DNA from: Gammaproteobacteria bacterium
Lineage (GTDB): Bacteria > Pseudomonadota > Gammaproteobacteria > Steroidobacterales > Steroidobacteraceae
Assembly: GCA_030038645.1 (NCBI GenBank)
Contig: JASHSR010000545.1
Coordinates: 1-9,215 of the forward strand
Reading direction: 5' to 3'
Length of the DNA: 9,215 bases
The notes beneath the pieces are model-generated. The model had not been told where the DNA came from. It did no database searches and was given only the letters and a program-made list of their open reading frames with translations. A program made the position numbers and the translations under genes. How positions within the stretch are numbered: position 1 is the stretch's first letter; every line of letters starts with the position of its first letter. Below, piece by piece: positions 6,184 through 9,215 of this stretch.

Positions 6184-6456
6184 ATGCTCGACACCGCCAC
6201 ACGAATCCGCGCCGCCCTCGAGCGGCAGCTCGCCCCGGCGCAGCTCCTCGTCGAGGACGAGAGCGCCCGGCATGCCGGCCATCCCGGAGCGCGGGAGGGC
6301 GGGCACTTTCGCGTGCGAGTGGTGTCCGATCGTTTTCGGGGTCTCTCGAGGGTTGCACGCCACCGCATGGTCTACCAGGCCGTCGAGCCGCTGCTCGGAA
6401 AGGGCGTCCACGCGCTCGCCATCGATGCCCGGACACGCGAAGAAACGGCATCATGA
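6184..6456 (+). CDS. BolA-family protein
   Basis: This 90-residue protein spans the whole BolA/IbaG fold. Family members act with monothiol glutaredoxins in iron-sulfur trafficking and, for BolA itself, in stress-related control of morphology. The signatures are HAGH at 30-33, GGHFRVRVVSDRFRGLS (39-55, the strand and loop after the variable region), ARHRMVYQAV (58-67) and VHALAI (75-80), with the conserved His76. The loop between HAGH and HFRV is ordinary in length. The SDRF...RHRMVYQAV pattern suits the BolA side of the family better than IbaG, but I would not assign a symbol without a tree. It lies 13 bp after yciB and 57 bp before the parvulin gene. A BolA gene between yciB and a PpiC gene is a familiar order in some gammaproteobacteria. 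Confidence 0.9.
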   Translation: MLDTATRIRAALERQLAPAQLLVEDESARHAGHPGAREGGHFRVRVVSDRFRGLSRVARHRMVYQAVEPLLGKGVHALAIDARTREETAS

Positions 6457-6472
6457 AATTTATACAACCCCA

Positions 6473-6483
6473 TGATATATAAT
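6473..6483 (+). promoter_or_regulatory. Promoter for the parvulin lipoprotein gene
   Basis: Bases 6453-6496 form a distinctly AT-rich island in otherwise very GC-rich DNA. It contains TGATATATAAT (6473-6483), which offers a perfect TATAAT -10 at 6478-6483 and, in the overlapping register, an extended -10 TGaTATATA. No good -35 is present, which fits an extended -10 promoter. Transcription would start near 6490, giving a leader of about 24 bases that contains the AAGG ribosome site at 6501-6504. Confidence 0.6.
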
Positions 6484-6513
6484 TAGTACTAACTTTCTTC
6501 AAGGTCTTCCAAA

Positions 6514-7347
6514 ATGAACAAGCCCGGTTTGCTCCTGATGTCCGTCATCGCAGCGGCGGCGCTCGCCGCCTGCCAGCCCAAAGGCGCCTCCAGTACGGGG
6601 GCCGCCGCAAGCGGGTCGCCTTCGGTCGCCGTGGTCGACGGCGTGCCGATCAGCCGCGACTTCTACGACTTCTACGTGATGCGCGTGAGCGGAGGCCGCG
6701 CTCCGAGCGATCTCACGGCCGATCAGCGCTCGCGCGACCTCGACTCCCTCATCCGCGCGCAAATCGTCGCCGAGGAGGCGGAGAAGGAAGGCCTCGCCAA
6801 GGATCCGGATACGGTGAACCTGCTCGCGCTGTCGCGGCTCAGCATCCTCGAGCAGGCGGTCTCCACGCAATATCTGAAGGACCGCAAGCCGACCGAGGAG
6901 CAGCTGCGGACGGAGTACGAGACTCAGGTCTCCAACATGCCGCACCTGGAATACCACGCGCGCCACATCCTCGTCGCGACGGAGCCCTTTGCCCAGCGCA
7001 TCATCGACCAGCTCGACCACGGCGCGAATTTCGCCGACCTCGCCAAGCAGGAGTCGATGGACAGCTCCAAGTCGAACGGCGGGGATCTCGGCTGGTTCAC
7101 GACGGACAACATGGTGAAGCCCTTCGCCGATGCGGTCATGGCGCTGAAGCCCGGCGAATACACCCACACGCCCGTTCACACCCAGTACGGCTGGCACATC
7201 ATTCAGCTCGAGGAGACGCGGCCCCTCACCCCGCCGACCTACGACAGCGTGCAGCAGCGGCTGGTGCAGATCATCGAGTCGAGGGAATTCACCTCGTATG
7301 TCGACGGGCTCGTGAAGAACGCGAAGATCCAGAAGAGCAAGCTCTGA
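6514..7347 (+). CDS. Parvulin-type (PpiC) peptidyl-prolyl isomerase, predicted lipoprotein
   Basis: This 277-residue envelope folding factor has an N-terminal lipoprotein signal: a positive start (MNK), a hydrophobic core and a lipobox LAAC with Cys20. Gln at +2 suggests outer-membrane sorting. A low-complexity Ala/Ser/Gly linker (22-37) leads to a SurA/PrsA-like chaperone region at about 38-140 (VAVVDGVPISRDFYDFYV). The parvulin domain is at about 147-236: YHARHILVATEPFA, HGANFADLAKQESMD, SNGGDLGWFTTDNMVKPFAD, TQYGWHIIQLEE. A C-terminal helix closes the protein. Parvulins catalyse cis-trans isomerisation of X-Pro bonds and assist the folding of exported proteins. Start: ATG with AAGG 9 bases upstream and its own AT-rich promoter, so it may be expressed apart from yciB-bolA. 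Architecture resembles PrsA more than SurA, with one parvulin domain rather than two. Confidence 0.93.
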   Translation: MNKPGLLLMSVIAAAALAACQPKGASSTGAAASGSPSVAVVDGVPISRDFYDFYVMRVSGGRAPSDLTADQRSRDLDSLIRAQIVAEEAEKEGLAKDPDTVNLLALSRLSILEQAVSTQYLKDRKPTEEQLRTEYETQVSNMPHLEYHARHILVATEPFAQRIIDQLDHGANFADLAKQESMDSSKSNGGDLGWFTTDNMVKPFADAVMALKPGEYTHTPVHTQYGWHIIQLEETRPLTPPTYDSVQQRLVQIIESREFTSYVDGLVKNAKIQKSKL

Positions 7348-7361
7348 GGAGCAGCGAATCT

Positions 7362-7375
7362 CGGCGCCGGCGCCG
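7362..7375. repeat. 14-bp perfect GC palindrome in the convergent gap
   Basis: The 115-bp gap 7348-7462 between the converging parvulin and ligA genes holds CGGCGCCGGCGCCG, a perfect palindrome, plus shorter complementary pairs (ACCGAC at 7378-7383 with GTCGGT further on; a GCACCGC/GCGGTGC pair). Stable hairpins are likely, but no T tract follows on either strand. This is not a recognisable rho-independent terminator, and no gene is seen in the gap. Confidence 0.5.
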
Positions 7376-7462
7376 GGACCGACGTGGGATCGGCACCGCG
7401 GCGGGCGTTGCGGCGGCGCCGGGTCGGTGCAGCGGCGGTGCGTTGCCCCGGCGACGGCGCGC

Positions 7463-9215
7463 TCACTTCTCCGCCCGCGCCCTCCCGGCCTGTTGCGCGC
7501 CGGTGAGCGCGAGGAACTGCGCCTCGTCGATCACCTGCACGCCGAGCTCGGTCGCCTTGCGCAGCTTCGATCCGGCCTCCGCGCCCGCGACCACCCAGTC
7601 CGTCTTCCTCGAGACGCTGCCGCTCACCGTCGCCCCGAAGCGCTCGGCGAGCGCCTTCGCCTCCTCCCGGGTGAGATGCTCGAGATGGCCGGTGAAGACG
7701 ACGGTCTTGCCGGCGATGGGCGAGACGCGCGCCGGCTGCTCGGCGTCGAGGATCCGCAGCTGCCCCGTGAGGCGCTCGACTCTCTCGACGTTGTGGCGGT
7801 CCGAGAAGTACGCGGCGACGCTGTCGATCACCGTCTCCCCGATCTGATCCATGGCGTCCATCTCCTGCCGCGCCTCGGCGTTGCCCGCGGCGAGCCTCCG
7901 ACACGCCTTCTCGAGCGCGCTCCAGCTGCCGTAGCCGCGGGCGAGCGCGCGCGCGGTGGTCTCCCCGACGTGGCGGATCCCGAGCGCGTAGATGAAGCGC
8001 TCGAGCGAGATGGTGCGGCGCGCCTCGATGGCCGCGAAAAGCTTGCGGACGGACACCTCGCCGAAGCCCTCCTGCTCCTCGAGCTGGATCGTCTCGTTGC
8101 GCGCCGCGAGCTCGAAGAGATCGGCGGGCTCGCGAATCCAGCCCTTCTCGAAGAAGAGCGCGATCTGCTTCTCCCCGAGGCCCTCGATGTCGAAGGCGCG
8201 CCGCGATACGAAGTGACGCAGATGCTCGATGCGCTGGTAGGGACAGGCGAGCTCGCCCGAGCAGCGCGCGACCGCGCCCACCTCCCCCGCCGCCGTGCGA
8301 TCGCGCACGACTGCGGTCGCGAGCGGACAGGGGCAGGTCTTCGGAAAGACATACGGCCGAGCGCCGCTCGGACGCCTCTCGCGGACGACGCCGAGCACTT
8401 GCGGGATCACATCGCCCGCGCGCTGGACGGTCACGGTGTCGCCGACGCGCACGTCGAGCTCTCGGATGTAATCCTCGTTGTGCAGCGTCGCGTTCGAGAC
8501 GACCACTCCGCCGACGCTCACCGGCGCGAGCTTCGCGACCGGAGTGAGCGCGCCGGTGCGGCCGACCTGAACCTCGACGGCCTGCACCACCGTCGTCGCC
8601 TTCTGCGCGGGAAACTTGTGCGCGATGGCCCAGCGCGGATCGCGCGAGACGGCGCCGAGCCGCTCCTGCCAGTCGAGCCGATCGACCTTGTACACCACGC
8701 CGTCGATGTCGTAATCGAGCGTCGCGCGCACGAGCTCGATCTCGCGATGGAACTCGAGCAACGCCTCGACCGAGCGGCACAGCCTCGCGAGCGGATTGGT
8801 CTCGAGGCGGTGCCTCGCGAACCACTCGAGCATCGCCCACTGGGTCCGCGCCGGCAGGGCGCTCATCTCGCCCCACGCGTAGGCGAAGAATTTGAGCGGC
8901 CGCGCGGCCGTCACGGCGGGATCGAGCTGCCGCAGCGAGCCCGCGGCGGAGTTGCGCGGATTGGCGAACACCGTCCTGCCGGCCGCCCCCTGCTGCTCGT
9001 TGAGGGCGAGGAACGCGGACTTGGTCATGTAGACCTCGCCGCGCACCTCGCAGATCTCGGGCACATCCCGGCCTTTGAGGGTACGGGGAATGCCGGGCAC
9101 GACCTCGACGTTCGCCGTGACATCCTCGCCCTCCGTGCCGTCGCCGCGCGTCGCGCCACGCACGAGCGCCCCACGCTCGTAACGCAGGGAAAGCGACAGC
9201 CCATCGATCTTCGGC
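7463..9215 (-). CDS. ligA: NAD-dependent DNA ligase LigA (N-terminus off the window)
   Basis: LigA seals nicks in replication and repair using NAD+. About 583 residues are visible; the first hundred or so lie beyond the right edge. The nucleotidyltransferase motifs are present in order: KIDG, with the adenylated Lys codon at 9209-9211; RGATRGDGTEGEDVTANV; VRGEVYM; NPRNSAAGSLRQLDP; DGVVYKVDRL; WAIAHKFPA. They are followed by the OB fold (GRTGALTPVAKL, GDTVTVQRAGDVIPQV). The zinc-finger cysteines are at codons 8333-8335, 8327-8329, 8261-8263 and 8243-8245. Helix-hairpin-helix repeats (IEGLGEKQIALFFEKGW, RHVGETTARALA) and a C-terminal BRCT domain (GKTVVFTGHLEHLTREEAKA, about 7470-7725) complete it. 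The zinc finger has unusual spacing, C-x1-C-x21-C-x5-C, against C-x2-C-x14-C-x5-C in E. coli. In gammaproteobacteria zipA often precedes ligA; that would lie off the window. Confidence 0.97.
   Translation of the reverse strand, partial: PKIDGLSLSLRYERGALVRGATRGDGTEGEDVTANVEVVPGIPRTLKGRDVPEICEVRGEVYMTKSAFLALNEQQGAAGRTVFANPRNSAAGSLRQLDPAVTAARPLKFFAYAWGEMSALPARTQWAMLEWFARHRLETNPLARLCRSVEALLEFHREIELVRATLDYDIDGVVYKVDRLDWQERLGAVSRDPRWAIAHKFPAQKATTVVQAVEVQVGRTGALTPVAKLAPVSVGGVVVSNATLHNEDYIRELDVRVGDTVTVQRAGDVIPQVLGVVRERRPSGARPYVFPKTCPCPLATAVVRDRTAAGEVGAVARCSGELACPYQRIEHLRHFVSRRAFDIEGLGEKQIALFFEKGWIREPADLFELAARNETIQLEEQEGFGEVSVRKLFAAIEARRTISLERFIYALGIRHVGETTARALARGYGSWSALEKACRRLAAGNAEARQEMDAMDQIGETVIDSVAAYFSDRHNVERVERLTGQLRILDAEQPARVSPIAGKTVVFTGHLEHLTREEAKALAERFGATVSGSVSRKTDWVVAGAEAGSKLRKATELGVQVIDEAQFLALTGAQQAGRARAEK

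Noticed and set aside
7348..7462. Rho-independent terminator between the parvulin gene and ligA
   Set aside because: GC-rich inverted repeats exist, but neither strand has a following T tract.
7239..8876. 545-codon minus-strand frame overlapping ligA and the 3' end of the parvulin gene
   Set aside because: It is the out-of-frame shadow of ligA on the same strand, extremely Arg/Ala-rich, while the true frame shows all LigA motifs.
1..9215. CRISPR array, insertion sequence, phage gene, toxin-antitoxin pair, tRNA or rRNA
   Set aside because: No spaced direct repeats, transposase or terminal inverted repeats, tRNA-like fold or defence-gene motifs were seen on either strand. Coding is almost continuous with recognised housekeeping genes.

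Overview
The window is very GC-rich DNA packed with housekeeping genes that have strong C/G third positions. Gene content and order point to a gammaproteobacterium, probably in the Xanthomonadales, Nevskiales or Steroidobacterales neighbourhood. The evidence is a long-form TrpS next to scpA-scpB-rluB, the presence of YciK and YciO, and a yciB-bolA-parvulin block. This placement rests on remembered gene order and family signatures, not on a search.

Layout. (1) At the left edge, 1-131 may hold the 3' end of an upstream plus-strand gene, followed by the SDR oxidoreductase yciK (132-890, +). (2) A minus-strand, operon-like run is read from right to left: yciO (5500-4877), trpS (4863-3649), scpA (3567-2593), scpB (2596-1814) and an RluB-like S4-domain protein (1782-862). 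Junctions are 13 bp, 81 bp, a 4-bp ATGA overlap and 31 bp. The rluB-like gene converges on yciK, and the two overlap by 29 bp. (3) An 88-bp divergent gap leads to a plus-strand set: yciB/ispZ (5589-6170), a bolA-family gene (6184-6456) and a lipoprotein parvulin isomerase (6514-7347) with its own AT-rich promoter. (4) A 115-bp convergent gap with GC-rich palindromes separates this set from ligA (stop at 7463, minus strand). ligA runs off the right edge, with its catalytic KIDG lysine codon just inside the window.

Functions: ScpA and ScpB are the non-SMC partners of condensin. TrpS charges tRNA-Trp. YciO is a TsaC paralogue. YciB and BolA belong to envelope/septation and iron-sulfur or stress biology. 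The parvulin lipoprotein is an envelope folding factor. LigA seals nicks in replication and repair.

No CRISPR array, mobile element, phage gene, toxin-antitoxin pair or obvious new multi-gene system is visible. The most unusual item is the RluB-like protein. It keeps the S4 domain and the overall pseudouridine-synthase fold, but the GRLD catalytic motif reads SPMP, so the catalytic aspartate is gone, and a roughly 30-residue repeat-bearing insert precedes it. Secondary points are a probable [4Fe-4S] four-cysteine motif in TrpS, a rearranged zinc finger in LigA, and a possible leaderless start for trpS.
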